Shown: in pieces, positions 26,158-35,513 of the stretch
Layout: the number at the start of each line of letters is the position of its first letter
Numbering within the stretch: the stretch's first letter is position 1
Origin: Halalkalirubrum salinum
GTDB taxonomy: Archaea > Halobacteriota > Halobacteria > Halobacteriales > Haloferacaceae
NCBI RefSeq assembly: GCF_005543295.1
Contig: NZ_SRSG01000015.1
Coordinates: 62,001 to 126,000 of the forward strand
Direction of reading: 5' to 3'
Length of the DNA: 64,000 nt
The notes under the pieces: generated by a model
The model's input: only the letters and a program-made list of their open reading frames with translations
Database searches by the model: none
Told to the model about the DNA's origin: nothing
Program-made: the position numbers and the translations under genes

Positions 26158-26664
26158 ATGGCAAATCTTACAACGTGGCTAGCAGTCGGTGGGCTACTTA
26201 GCATCGCCGGAAGCCTCGCATTCGCGGTATACTGGCTGTATCGGTACGCTCCGTCAGTTGTACATGAGCGAGACCGACAGCAGTTGGTAATTCAGAAGCG
26301 GCTTGAAGTGTATCACGACATCATGAATCACATCGTTGCTTTCAACCGTGTTTGTGTCGGACTGAGTGAACGACACTTTGAGGACCAGATGCAACGGTTG
26401 GCGTTTGGAAACGAGTCGGAGCTACAAGAGCCCTCTGAGGAACTAACGGCAACATATCAAGCATACTATTATATCCTAGATCCAACTGTTCGAGAGGAAA
26501 TAAGTGATTATCTGGATTACGTAAAAACGTATCACGACGAAGGCGCGCAGGTGGGAAAAGTACTCGCCAAGAGCGGAAACGTCGTTGTTGCAATGCGTGA
26601 GGATCTGGAGTTGGAATCTATCTACCCGACTGGACCGGCGGAGCCGAAAGACAATTCTGCGTAA
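26158..26664 (+). CDS. Membrane-anchored helical protein of unknown function in the ABC operon
   Basis: A 168-residue protein not recognised as any family. The N-terminus has one membrane segment (about residues 5-28, TWLAVGGLLSIAGSLAFAVY), followed by basic and then mixed-charge helices (ERDRQQLVIQKRLEVYHDIM, then LTATYQAYYYILDPTVREEI). The C-terminus is acidic. Its ATG lies two bases after the stop of the second ATPase, so it is co-transcribed and probably co-translated. A helical domain on the inner face could touch the transporter or a cytoplasmic enzyme. This is inference from position. Confidence 0.7.
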   Translation: MANLTTWLAVGGLLSIAGSLAFAVYWLYRYAPSVVHERDRQQLVIQKRLEVYHDIMNHIVAFNRVCVGLSERHFEDQMQRLAFGNESELQEPSEELTATYQAYYYILDPTVREEISDYLDYVKTYHDEGAQVGKVLAKSGNVVVAMREDLELESIYPTGPAEPKDNSA

Positions 26665-26832
26665 GATGCGGCACCGAGAGGTCAGTCTCGAAGGTATGTT
26701 TTCTCACCTCTTGTCGTGAAAATCGAACGACAGTGGACGAAGTAGTATGTATTTATTCCTGATTATCCCGGAATCTGACCGCCACATCTAAGCACATGGA
26801 ATACCCCTTGACAAGTAGTTTTCAGAGTAGCT

Positions 26833-27978
26833 ATGACAACACCGACAAAATTCGATACTATCGTGATCGGCGGCGGAATTATCGGTGCCAGTTGTGCGTG
26901 GCACCTTCTAGAAGCTGGAGTTGACAATGTACTTCTCCTCGAAAAAGATACACCCGCGAGCAAAGCGAGCGGTCGGGCGGCAGGCCATTTGAGTACCTAC
27001 ACGTCACGAAAGTTCGAGGAATCGATCCGACGCTACTGTATCGAATTTCACGAATCGATAGCAGCGAGACACGACAACGTATCGCTCCGCGAGGACGTTG
27101 ATCACGTACTTGCATACACGGAACGCGGGGTAGAGAAGCTTGAGGAGCTTTTGAAGCTAGACTCTGAAAAACTCACACTCGTGGATCGGTGCGAGCTTGC
27201 AAATCGAGAGCCAGTGTTCAATACCGAAGAGATTCTGGCAGCGTTATTGTACGAGGAGGCAGTACACACCGATCCGTATTCGCTCACGATGGCCGTACTT
27301 TCGGAAGCCAAAGAGTCTGGTGCGACACTTCGGACGGAAGAAGTAACCGATATCGAGTGTGGCGAGGATGAATTCACCGTCACTACCGAAGACGCCTCCT
27401 ACGAGACATCGACTGTCGTGAATGCCGCAGGTGCGTGGAGCGGAGATCTCGCGTCGATGGTTGGTATATCGTTGCCGGTTAAGCCTCGAACAAGCCAAAT
27501 CGTGGTATTAGAGCCCAGAGATTCTATTAACATCCCAATGTTCCACTGTCCCGACATTGGGTTGTACGGTCGCCAAGAACTAAATGGGGATGTGCTCGTT
27601 GGCGGCGGAACTAGTACCGTAATCCCAGATCCAGACAACTTTTCGACGAATGCTCGCGAGGAATTTCTCCAGTACGTCTCCGAACAGGTGTGGAAAATTG
27701 CCGACGTTCTAGACGATACCCGCCTCGTGAACCACTGGGCAGGTCGATGTACGGCGACACCCGACCGCCGGCCCATTATTGGTCCGACAGACGTTTCGGG
27801 ATTTTATCTATGTACGGGATTCAACGGAGGCGGTGTTGCCCGATCGCCGTTCGCTGGGAAGTTGATTGCTGACTACGTGGCCGAGCGCTCTCTTTCGTTC
27901 ACAGCGGAACCGTATCATCCGAATCGGTTTAACGGTAGAGAGCGATTCGATGTGAAAAGCGCGAGTACCGACTGGTGA
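26833..27978 (+). CDS. FAD-dependent oxidoreductase of the DAO family
   Basis: A 381-residue flavoprotein of the glycine/D-amino acid oxidase, sarcosine oxidase beta group. The N-terminal dinucleotide fold reads VIGGGIIGASCAWHLLEAG with a following Glu (LLEKD). VNAAGAWSGDLA and the C-terminal FAD motif GFYLCTGFNGGGVARSPFAGKLIADY fit the family, and PDRRPIIGPT precedes it. It probably oxidises an amine or secondary amino acid released from the imported compound. It is the next rightward gene after the importer, 168 bases away, and before the MFS carrier. Confidence 0.88.
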   Translation: MTTPTKFDTIVIGGGIIGASCAWHLLEAGVDNVLLLEKDTPASKASGRAAGHLSTYTSRKFEESIRRYCIEFHESIAARHDNVSLREDVDHVLAYTERGVEKLEELLKLDSEKLTLVDRCELANREPVFNTEEILAALLYEEAVHTDPYSLTMAVLSEAKESGATLRTEEVTDIECGEDEFTVTTEDASYETSTVVNAAGAWSGDLASMVGISLPVKPRTSQIVVLEPRDSINIPMFHCPDIGLYGRQELNGDVLVGGGTSTVIPDPDNFSTNAREEFLQYVSEQVWKIADVLDDTRLVNHWAGRCTATPDRRPIIGPTDVSGFYLCTGFNGGGVARSPFAGKLIADYVAERSLSFTAEPYHPNRFNGRERFDVKSASTDW

Positions 27979-28113
27979 TGGGGGCGGAAAGAAGAGATAG
28001 ACTTTTGTAACGAATTGTCCGATTATAAAACATATTTATTAGAATGTTGTCTCTCATGAGTATGGCGTCTGATATCGGGCGACAGTCTAGGAGGGGACTG
28101 TTCAACGGCGCTT

Positions 28114-29334
28114 ATGCGTAACGGTATGGTTTCTGGTGTTGGCCAGACGATCGCGGGGCTACGCGGCGAAGGCCGAGGATGGATGATCCTCACAATTGCC
28201 TTCGGGTGGTTTTTAATCACCGGTACGATGCTCGCTCTTCCGGCGCTCCTCCCACGAATCATCTCCGAATTTTCAGTTTCCAATGCGACGGCTGGAACGG
28301 CAATCACGCTCCTCTGGCTCGTTTACGGAATTGCACAGTTCCCCGCCGGACTTCTCACTGACCGTCTCGGGGAACGGAAGATGCTTTTCTGGAGTATGAC
28401 GATTGGTGTGCTGGTCGCAATGTGGTTCACGTTTTCCTCGTCTTTCACTGTGTTCCTCGTCGCTTGCGGACTCCTCGGAATCGTCGGAGGCCTGTTCGCC
28501 ACACCAAGAATCACCTTGCTTTCGCAGTTGTACCCCGATCGGATCGGTACTGCAATCGGTGCGGTCATGGCTGCTGGAAATATCGGGTCGGCGGTTCTCC
28601 CAATTGTCGTCGGCTTTGTCGCAACTGTATTGGGGTGGCGGTTAGGATTCGGTACGATTATTCCGTTGTTCCTCATAGCTGTTATCGCAGTGTGGTTCGT
28701 CATACCCGGCAAAACGGACGCGGGCGACGCTGCACCGGACACGCCGATACGGGAAGTCATCACACCGTTACTACAAGAAGTAACTAGCCGGGAAGTCGTG
28801 TTAGTCACTGCCGGAATAACGCTGACGTTTTTCACGTTTCAAGGGCTGACCGCCTTCCTAACGACATATCTCATATCGATGAAAGGTTTAGACGGTGGGA
28901 CGGCAGCGTTGTTGTACGGTATGATGTTCGCGGTTGCGGCTATTGCTCAGCCGATCGCAGGTAGCATCGCAGATTATCTGGGAAAACGATTGATTCTCAC
29001 ACTCATCACCGGTTCATATGCCGTTCTTTTGGTCGTTTTGGTCGTCACCAACTCATTTGTCGTCGTTGTGCCAATGGTCCTGTTATTAGGGACCCAACGC
29101 GGTGCGACACCAGTCGCAACTGCGTACCTTATCGCCACTCTCCCCGAGGACATCCAGGGAACGGGCTATGGGTTACTTCGGTCAGTGTTCACGAGTGTCT
29201 CGTCCTCGGCAGCTGTGATCGTCGGAATATTCGCCGACGCTGATCTGTTTGACGCGGCGTTTCTGTTCCTTGCGGGAATATCTGTCATCGCGACGCTCTG
29301 TTATTTTCTGCTGCCAGAATCTGAATTATATTAA
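28114..29334 (+). CDS. Major facilitator superfamily transporter
   Basis: A 406-residue membrane protein with about twelve hydrophobic segments in two halves. The loop motif between helices 2 and 3 is GLLTDRLGERKM, the standard MFS signature (GxLaDrxGrkxx), and a weaker second copy (GSIADYLGKRLI) occurs in the other half. The central loop (about 195-215) is acidic. It may import or export a small organic acid or amide belonging to this set. It ends convergently against the SDR gene with a hairpin between the two. Confidence 0.9.
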   Translation: MRNGMVSGVGQTIAGLRGEGRGWMILTIAFGWFLITGTMLALPALLPRIISEFSVSNATAGTAITLLWLVYGIAQFPAGLLTDRLGERKMLFWSMTIGVLVAMWFTFSSSFTVFLVACGLLGIVGGLFATPRITLLSQLYPDRIGTAIGAVMAAGNIGSAVLPIVVGFVATVLGWRLGFGTIIPLFLIAVIAVWFVIPGKTDAGDAAPDTPIREVITPLLQEVTSREVVLVTAGITLTFFTFQGLTAFLTTYLISMKGLDGGTAALLYGMMFAVAAIAQPIAGSIADYLGKRLILTLITGSYAVLLVVLVVTNSFVVVVPMVLLLGTQRGATPVATAYLIATLPEDIQGTGYGLLRSVFTSVSSSAAVIVGIFADADLFDAAFLFLAGISVIATLCYFLLPESELY

Positions 29335-29335
29335 A

Positions 29336-29352
29336 AACAGTCTTGGACTGTT
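29336..29352. terminator. Hairpin between convergent genes
   Basis: AACAGTC-TTG-GACTGTT forms a seven-pair perfect stem with a three-base loop. It begins two bases after the MFS stop and overlaps the stop codon of the opposing SDR gene, with an A run before it, so it could end transcription from both sides. Confidence 0.5.
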
Positions 29353-30121
29353 AGATTGACCAGCCGCCATCGACGGGAAGCGTCTGTGCCGTAATGAACC
29401 GTGCGGCGTCACTGCACAGGAAGGCAACTGCTTCTGCGACGTCTTCGGGTTTGCCGATATAAGGAAGCAGTGTTCGGTTGGTCGCACTCACAAGGCGGGC
29501 TTGTTCGCCAAGTTCTTCGGCACTCTTTCCTTCCAAATCCGCTTTTTCCAAGTCTGGTCGGATGATTCCAGGTGCGACAGCATTGACGCGAATACCGTGC
29601 TCCGAGTAATCACCGGCCAACTGACGAGTCATACTGATAAGTGCACCCTTCGCCGATGCGTAATCCGCAGATTCACGATAAGGGACAAGTGCACCAACCG
29701 ACGCCATGTTGACGATGCGACCATCTCCACGATCGGTCATTTTCGGAATTGCGCGTCGGCAAACGTGATACGCTCCTTCAACGTGAATGCTGTACATTTT
29801 ACGCCACATCTTTAGATCGATTTCCTCAATGGTACCACGACTCCCGATACCTGCGTTATTGACGACGATAGATGGGTCATCGTACTCTCGACAGATATCG
29901 AATAGTTCGTCTACGCTATCAGGATCCGACACATCGCCGACGACGAGTTCTCCTGATTCGACGAGATCATCAAAATGTGGGCCGCCGTCGTGTGGTTCCG
30001 AATTGATATCCAGTCCGACGACTGTCGCGCCTCGGTCGGAAAACAGGCTTGCAGTTGCTCGGCCGATGCCAGCACCGGCACCGGTCACAATAGCTGTATG
30101 TCCATCAAGTGCTGTCTGCAT
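29351..30121 (-). CDS. Short-chain dehydrogenase/reductase (SDR)
   Basis: A 256-residue SDR. It shows TGAGAGIGRA (nucleotide loop), VVGLDIN, NNAGIG, NMASVGALVPYRESADYASAKGA in parts with the catalytic Ser, Tyr and Lys, then PGIIRPDL and the C-terminal ITAQTLPVDGGWSI. The ATG at 30121 puts the loop near the N-terminus as usual; an upstream in-frame ATG adds 17 Cys-rich residues without family pattern. It is divergent from the phosphotriesterase-like gene. It is less like the other two SDRs of the window than they are like each other. Confidence 0.9.
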   Translation of the reverse strand: MQTALDGHTAIVTGAGAGIGRATASLFSDRGATVVGLDINSEPHDGGPHFDDLVESGELVVGDVSDPDSVDELFDICREYDDPSIVVNNAGIGSRGTIEEIDLKMWRKMYSIHVEGAYHVCRRAIPKMTDRGDGRIVNMASVGALVPYRESADYASAKGALISMTRQLAGDYSEHGIRVNAVAPGIIRPDLEKADLEGKSAEELGEQARLVSATNRTLLPYIGKPEDVAEAVAFLCSDAARFITAQTLPVDGGWSI

Positions 30122-30260
30122 ACAAACTATGTCGCAGGAACAGAGTATAAATCTCTGGGTATGGGTAGTCACAGGGTATTTCGAATCTTGATCACAAAAC
30201 GATGCTCACTGTAGTATGTTAACCAATAAAACAATATAGATGCCATTCTTCTTGTTTATT

Positions 30261-31334
30261 ATGGGAACCGTCGTAACCGTCACTGGCGAGAAGTCCGCCG
30301 ATGAACTCGGAGTCACTCTCCCCCATGAGCATCTTTTTATCGACACGTCGGTGTGGATTCCGACCGGCCTAGAACTAACGGCGGTTCAACGGCAAAAACT
30401 CCACGAAAGCGTCGACAAAAATAATCTGTGGTGGCTCTCTACGTACGGCCGTGTTCCCGAATGGAACGCGCTGGACAACCGCCGCCTGGACGATGAGGAG
30501 ACCGCAAAAACCGAGGCGATGCGGTTCGTACAAGAAGGCGGTGGTACTATTGTCGATGTCACGCCGATGACCGCCGGACTAGGCAGAGACCCGAAAGCAC
30601 TCAAAAGAGTCGCAAATTACACCGGGCTCAATGTTATTGCTGGAACCGGACACTACGTTCGTTTCTCTCATCCGCCCGATATGGACGAACAAACCGAAGA
30701 CGATATTGCTGACGAGATAATTTCTGACGTGTCGGAGGGTATCGAAGAGACGCCTATCCGGGCCGGTGTTATTGGGGAAATTGGCGCGACAAAAGGGTTC
30801 GAGAACCATGAGAACGAGCGCAAAGTGTTTCGTGCGGCGGCCCGCGCACAGCGGGAAACCGGGGCGCCGATTACGATTCACCCGCCAGTTCATCACATGG
30901 AAGGCCACGATCTACTTGACGTTCTTGAAAATGCCGGTGCTAACCTCTCGAACGTTATTCTCGGCCATCTTGACGGTGTATTAGAACTCAAAGGCGCTTC
31001 AGAGTACTACGATTCACTAGCTAAACGGGGTGTCTATCTCGAGTTCGATCTTTTTGGACGCATTGGCTATCTCTCATCGCAGGATATCTGCTTCCCACTT
31101 GATGAAACCCGTATTCGGGAACTTAGGCGCTTGTTCGACGAGGGATACCGAAATCAATTGCTAATCTCGCAGGACATCTGCAAAAAAAACCAACTCACAA
31201 AATACGCTGGGCATGGATACGATTACATCCTCCGCGACATCGTCCCACGGTTCCGACGGCGCGGGTTTTCTGAATCCGAAATAACCACATTACTCTCTGA
31301 AAACCCCGCCCGAGCGCTCACCCACGACCAGTAG
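30261..31334 (+). CDS. Phosphotriesterase-family metallohydrolase
   Basis: A 357-residue amidohydrolase-superfamily protein. The metal motifs are PHEHLFID (HxH on strand 1), GEIGATKGF (strand 4 region), TIHPPVHHMEGHD and LGHLDG (His ligands), and ISQDICKK with the strand-8 Asp. The C-terminal ITTLLSENPARAL is the usual PTE-family ending. Members hydrolyse phosphotriesters, lactones or N-acyl bonds, so lactonase or amidase activity is more likely than organophosphate hydrolysis. The ATG at 30261 starts the conserved GTVVTVTGE region; one at 30240 adds seven hydrophobic residues. Confidence 0.87.
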   Translation: MGTVVTVTGEKSADELGVTLPHEHLFIDTSVWIPTGLELTAVQRQKLHESVDKNNLWWLSTYGRVPEWNALDNRRLDDEETAKTEAMRFVQEGGGTIVDVTPMTAGLGRDPKALKRVANYTGLNVIAGTGHYVRFSHPPDMDEQTEDDIADEIISDVSEGIEETPIRAGVIGEIGATKGFENHENERKVFRAAARAQRETGAPITIHPPVHHMEGHDLLDVLENAGANLSNVILGHLDGVLELKGASEYYDSLAKRGVYLEFDLFGRIGYLSSQDICFPLDETRIRELRRLFDEGYRNQLLISQDICKKNQLTKYAGHGYDYILRDIVPRFRRRGFSESEITTLLSENPARALTHDQ

Positions 31335-31434
31335 CTTACAAGAAGTGGCAAATTACCGTTCAGAAAGGCCCCCAGTCCTGACTGCTCTTCTCAGAGTCCC
31401 TCATGTTTATGCTTTCGCCCTACACGTATAAGAT

Positions 31435-33171
31435 ATGTTCACACCTATCGACAGAACTACCGAAATTAATCTCCAAGACGAAATTGATCCGGCGAATCTC
31501 GAAGCACACGTAACGCGGTTTTCAGGGCTTCACCGATACCCAGCGACCGATGATCAATGGGAGGCCGCAGAGTACATTGTGGATGAACTGTCCGCTTCGG
31601 GGGTCGAAGTTGAAATGCAAACTGTTGAGGCGTACACGAGTGTACCTGAATCTGCCTGTGTGACTGTCACGAGTCCGGTTACAAAAGATTTCGACGACGC
31701 AATAACCACCGCATTCAGTGTGAGTACTCCAACAGGTGGTGTGAGCGGAAAAGTAGTTTTTGTGGATTCTATCGACCATAACCCCATCGATTTGGCACAT
31801 GTCGAGAATAAGATTGTCTTTACTCGCGGTCTCCCCACGCCAGCGCCCGTCCAGACGCTCGAAGAGGCGGGGGCGAAAGCAGTCATCTTCCAGTCACCCG
31901 GCGAGCACACTGTCCACGATATGATCGTCTCGCCGGTCTGGGGAAATCCATCGGTAGACGATGTGGCTGAACTCCCGAATATTCCGATCGCAGAGATCCA
32001 CCACGAAGACGGAGAGTGGCTCGCAGAGCAAATCTTCGGAGACGCTGTTGAGGTGACCGTTGAAGCACAGACGCGGACAAAACAGCGAGAACTGCCGTGT
32101 CCGATTGCGCGCGTGGAGGGTACAGAGAGCGACCGGTATGTCGTTGTTGGAAATCACATTGATTCGTGGTACGAAGGCGTTACCGACAACGGGACGGCTA
32201 TCGCCGCGTCGATGGAACTCGCGCGCATCTTCGCAGAAAATCCGCCGAAACGAGGCCTGGTCGTAGGTTTCTGGCCGGGGCACTCGATGGGTCGATACGC
32301 TGGAAGCGCCCGGTACGCCGATGAGAACTGGCTTGACCTCCGAAATAACGGCGTTGCCTATCTTCATCTGGATTTGAACGGGCTCGACGGCGCTGACCAA
32401 TTATGGTTCCAGCACATGGCTGAAGTCGAAGATGAGCATTTCGACATATTGGAGGATGCATCGCTCCCGCTCGGAACCGAGGGGGGTGACGGTGACCTCA
32501 TTGGAACTACCGATCGACCGGGTCGGAACTCTGATCAGTCGTTCTGGGGAACGGGACTTTCATCGTTACTCTCGGGTGCTCGATTCGGAGCTGATAACGA
32601 AGCAGGGGGTCCAATAGGCGGCGGCTGGTGGTGGCACACGCCCGAGGACACGCTCGACAAGGTCGATTTTGAGGTTCTCTCCGAGGAGATGGAGTTGTAC
32701 ACCGCGATCATCTCTCGGTTCTGTAACTCCGTGGTGCTCCCACACGACTTTCGAAAGACGGCAGCAGAGATCCGCAGCGTGGTGGAAGAACTTGATGCCG
32801 CCGCTGAGGGTAGAGCCGACTTCACCCCAGTTTACACACGCCTCGATTCGCTTGAATCGTCTCTCGACGAGTTTACGGCTATCGTAAATGATGTCGAACA
32901 AGACGAAATCGTCGATCGAATCGAAGACGTACAGGTCGAACTGGGAAATAAGCTCATCCCGGCGCTGTACATGGAAGCCCCAGAGTACGAACACGATCCG
33001 GCGCTACCTCACAAATTATTACCGTATCTCCGTCTTGCGGCGACGCTTCCCGATCGGAGCGGCCCGCGAAGAGGCTTCGCACAGACGAAAGTTACCCGAA
33101 GTATTTCGAAACTCGCTCATCGAATTGAGGAAGCGACTACTGTCGTTCAGTCTTTCGTGATCTCTCAGTAA
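31435..33171 (+). CDS. M28-like metallopeptidase with altered active site (paralogue 2)
   Basis: A 578-residue protein with the same layout as the copy at 13374. Metal ligands: GNHIDSW (His241, Asp243), GVTDNGTAI (Asp251), HLDLNGL and WWWHTPEDT. The usual Glu-Glu is replaced by WPGHSMGRYAGS (280-291). The shared SDQSFWGTGLSSLLSGAR block is also present. It has no signal peptide. It follows the phosphotriesterase-like gene by 100 bases in the same direction and ends 16 bases before the convergent LLM gene. Confidence 0.85.
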   Translation: MFTPIDRTTEINLQDEIDPANLEAHVTRFSGLHRYPATDDQWEAAEYIVDELSASGVEVEMQTVEAYTSVPESACVTVTSPVTKDFDDAITTAFSVSTPTGGVSGKVVFVDSIDHNPIDLAHVENKIVFTRGLPTPAPVQTLEEAGAKAVIFQSPGEHTVHDMIVSPVWGNPSVDDVAELPNIPIAEIHHEDGEWLAEQIFGDAVEVTVEAQTRTKQRELPCPIARVEGTESDRYVVVGNHIDSWYEGVTDNGTAIAASMELARIFAENPPKRGLVVGFWPGHSMGRYAGSARYADENWLDLRNNGVAYLHLDLNGLDGADQLWFQHMAEVEDEHFDILEDASLPLGTEGGDGDLIGTTDRPGRNSDQSFWGTGLSSLLSGARFGADNEAGGPIGGGWWWHTPEDTLDKVDFEVLSEEMELYTAIISRFCNSVVLPHDFRKTAAEIRSVVEELDAAAEGRADFTPVYTRLDSLESSLDEFTAIVNDVEQDEIVDRIEDVQVELGNKLIPALYMEAPEYEHDPALPHKLLPYLRLAATLPDRSGPRRGFAQTKVTRSISKLAHRIEEATTVVQSFVISQ

Positions 33172-33187
33172 AGGACGAGGCGTGAGG

Positions 33188-34147
33188 CTACCGAAATTCA
33201 GGAACAACCGTTTCGGCGAACAATTCCACACCAGTCGGGTCAGGGAAGTCTACGAACTCGAGGTCGACTTCGTCGACACCAATAGCTTCGAAGCGTTTGA
33301 GATCATTTATCAACTGCTCCGGTGTCCCGATTAGGTTGTGGTACGACGCGAGCGGATCGTCGGGTTCGGGGTCACGGAATCTCGGTGCCTGGTCAAGAAT
33401 TTCTTCGACTTCTGTTTCGGTTTCACGGACGATGCACCGTGCGAACCAGGAAATATCGATACTGTCGAAATCGGTGCCATAGGTCTCACAGTGGCTTCGA
33501 AGTACGTCGAGTTTGTGCTCGATGAGATCTGTTGACCCCCAGTAGTTCCATTCGTCAGCATGCTTCGCAGCGATACGGAGTGTGAACTCCTCACCACCGC
33601 CTCCAACCATGATCGGTGGATGTGGATCTTGTTTCGGGTGAGGCCTGCAGACAGCGTCTTTCAAAGTGTAATACTCTCCCTCAAAGCTAACCTCGTCTTC
33701 CGTCCAGAGCTTTTTTGTCAACTCTATGGTTTCTTCCATTGCGCGAAGACGCGTCGGTGCGTTCGGCCATTCGTATCCGTAAGCGACCGCCTCATCTTCT
33801 TTCCACCCGGCACCCATACCGAGTTTCATTCGACCATCGCTTACGTTGTCGAGGGTTGCTCCGATTTTCGCCAACAATGGCCCATGTCGAAGTTCGTTAT
33901 TGACGGTTTTGGGGAAGAGCGTCACCGTTTCTGTTTCGCGTGCGAGCGCAGCGAGCGTTGTAAAACATTCTGTCGTGGCGCCGTCGCCGGTCATTAGATG
34001 GTCAGGAACCGCAATTCCGTCAAATCCCGCGGCTTCGACTGCCCGCGCGTAGTCTCGCTGTTTTTTCCATGTGATACCGTCACAGAACACCAATGTGGAA
34101 TACTCCGAATCGCCGGCGCTTGTCGGAATATTTGCTGCGAATCGCAT
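33188..34147 (-). CDS. LLM-class F420/flavin-dependent oxidoreductase
   Basis: A 319-residue member of the luciferase-like superfamily, closer to the F420-dependent group than the copy at 16382. It has RFAANIPTSAGDSEYSTLVF in part, AGFDGIAVPDHLM, the GPLLAKIGATLDNVSDGRMKLGMGAGW region in parts, and HPPIMVGGGGEEFTLRIAAK. The ATG at 34147 (MRFAAN) is preferred over an upstream one. It matches the partial gene at the right edge of the window in the same C-terminal blocks. It runs convergent to the M28 gene and is divergent from the old-yellow-enzyme gene. Confidence 0.87.
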   Translation of the reverse strand: MRFAANIPTSAGDSEYSTLVFCDGITWKKQRDYARAVEAAGFDGIAVPDHLMTGDGATTECFTTLAALARETETVTLFPKTVNNELRHGPLLAKIGATLDNVSDGRMKLGMGAGWKEDEAVAYGYEWPNAPTRLRAMEETIELTKKLWTEDEVSFEGEYYTLKDAVCRPHPKQDPHPPIMVGGGGEEFTLRIAAKHADEWNYWGSTDLIEHKLDVLRSHCETYGTDFDSIDISWFARCIVRETETEVEEILDQAPRFRDPEPDDPLASYHNLIGTPEQLINDLKRFEAIGVDEVDLEFVDFPDPTGVELFAETVVPEFR

Positions 34148-34346
34148 ACCTTTACGATGTTCGAGTGGTGTTATAATCGTTCCGTACAATCACTGAACAG
34201 GCCGGTCAACAATAATGAGAATTTCGCTTGAATAAGCTGGAGATATCTTTTAGATAAGATCTCACCCCTCTGTCTTAGCGTTTTAGAAGGAGGAATCACG
34301 TTCCCATATAGGCTCTATTTATTTGTTCTTACACGTACAGAGAGTA

Positions 34347-35441
34347 ATGGTAAGTAGCCTCTTTAGCAGCCTCCGTCTCGCCGAGCTAACGATACCAAAC
34401 CGCATCTTCGTATCACCGATGTGTCAGTACTCCTGCGAGGACCGCGACGGCCTCGCTACCAATTGGCATCTCGTTCATTTGGGAAGTCGAGCGACCGGCG
34501 GGTCGGGGATAGTTCTTGCAGAAGCAACAGCCGTCGCGCCGGACGGTCGCATCACCCCCGAAGATTTGGGACTCTGGAGCAACGAACATGCTGAGGCGCT
34601 TCGACCAACGGTTGAGTTCATCAAATCACAAGGAAGTATTCCAGGTATTCAGCTATCACACGCCGGTCGCAAAGCTTCGAAAACTCGCCCGTGGGAAGGC
34701 GGTGTCCCACTTCAGCCTTCTGGAGGCGGCTGGTCCGTTATCGCGCCAAGCGAGGTTCCGTGGCCATACGACGAGGAACCACCGAAAATGCGGGTGATGA
34801 CAGAGACAGATATTGACCGGACAGTCGAGCAGTTTCGAGACGCCGCGGAGTATGCACTCGAAGCTGGATTTCAAATAATCGAACTACACGCCGCTCACGG
34901 CTACTTACTTCACGAATTCCTCTCACCGTACACGAACCGTCGGGATGACAAATATGGCGGGAGCTTCGAAAACCGAATTCGGTTCCCCATGAAGGTCATC
35001 AAAGCAGTTTCCGAGGTATGGCCGGCAGAGAACCCCCTAATGGTTCGTATCTCCGCGACAGACTGGATTGAGGAGGGAGAATCATGGACGCTCGAACAAT
35101 CTGTGCGGCTCGTGCAGCGCTTCGCCGATGCTGGTGTCGACCTCATCGACGTGAGTACGGGGGCGCTGGACCCAGTTGCTCAAAATATACCGCAGACTGG
35201 TCCCAACTATCAAGTCCCGTTCGGTGAAACGATACGCAAGCAGGCCGACGTTGCGGTGGGTACCGTCGGCGGTATTACTTCTCCGCAGCAAGCGGATGCG
35301 ATCGTGCGAAATGAACGAGCGGACGCAGTTATCATCGGTCGTGAGCATCTTCGTGATCCTTACTTCGCGCTCCACGCCGCGGAAGAACTCGGAGTCGAAG
35401 ACGAAATTGAGTGGCCCGATCCATACGCCTACGCGGTATAA
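34347..35441 (+). CDS. Old-yellow-enzyme family NADH:flavin oxidoreductase (YqjM-like)
   Basis: A 364-residue FMN-dependent ene-reductase. It has SPMCQYSCEDRDGLATNWHL in full family form, where the Cys modulates FMN as in YqjM, then EATAVAPDGRITPEDLGLW, HAGRKAS, the substrate-binding IELHAAHGYLLHEFLSPYTN with its His pair, RDDKYGGSFENR, and the phosphate-binding VGTVGGI and IGREHLRDPYFA. The ATG at 34347 begins the conserved part. It would reduce an activated C=C bond of an intermediate. It is convergent with the creatininase gene. Confidence 0.92.
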   Translation: MVSSLFSSLRLAELTIPNRIFVSPMCQYSCEDRDGLATNWHLVHLGSRATGGSGIVLAEATAVAPDGRITPEDLGLWSNEHAEALRPTVEFIKSQGSIPGIQLSHAGRKASKTRPWEGGVPLQPSGGGWSVIAPSEVPWPYDEEPPKMRVMTETDIDRTVEQFRDAAEYALEAGFQIIELHAAHGYLLHEFLSPYTNRRDDKYGGSFENRIRFPMKVIKAVSEVWPAENPLMVRISATDWIEEGESWTLEQSVRLVQRFADAGVDLIDVSTGALDPVAQNIPQTGPNYQVPFGETIRKQADVAVGTVGGITSPQQADAIVRNERADAVIIGREHLRDPYFALHAAEELGVEDEIEWPDPYAYAV

Positions 35442-35513
35442 TATGAACGGCCAGGCTATTGCAGTACTTTTGCATCGGAAGAATCGAAAGGTTGGCCGTC
35501 TACCACTCGCCTA

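Noticed and set aside
35447-35499. Inverted repeat ACGGCCA/TGGCCGT between convergent genes
   Set aside because: Seven-base arms with a 39-base loop are likely by chance and no other feature supports a terminator.
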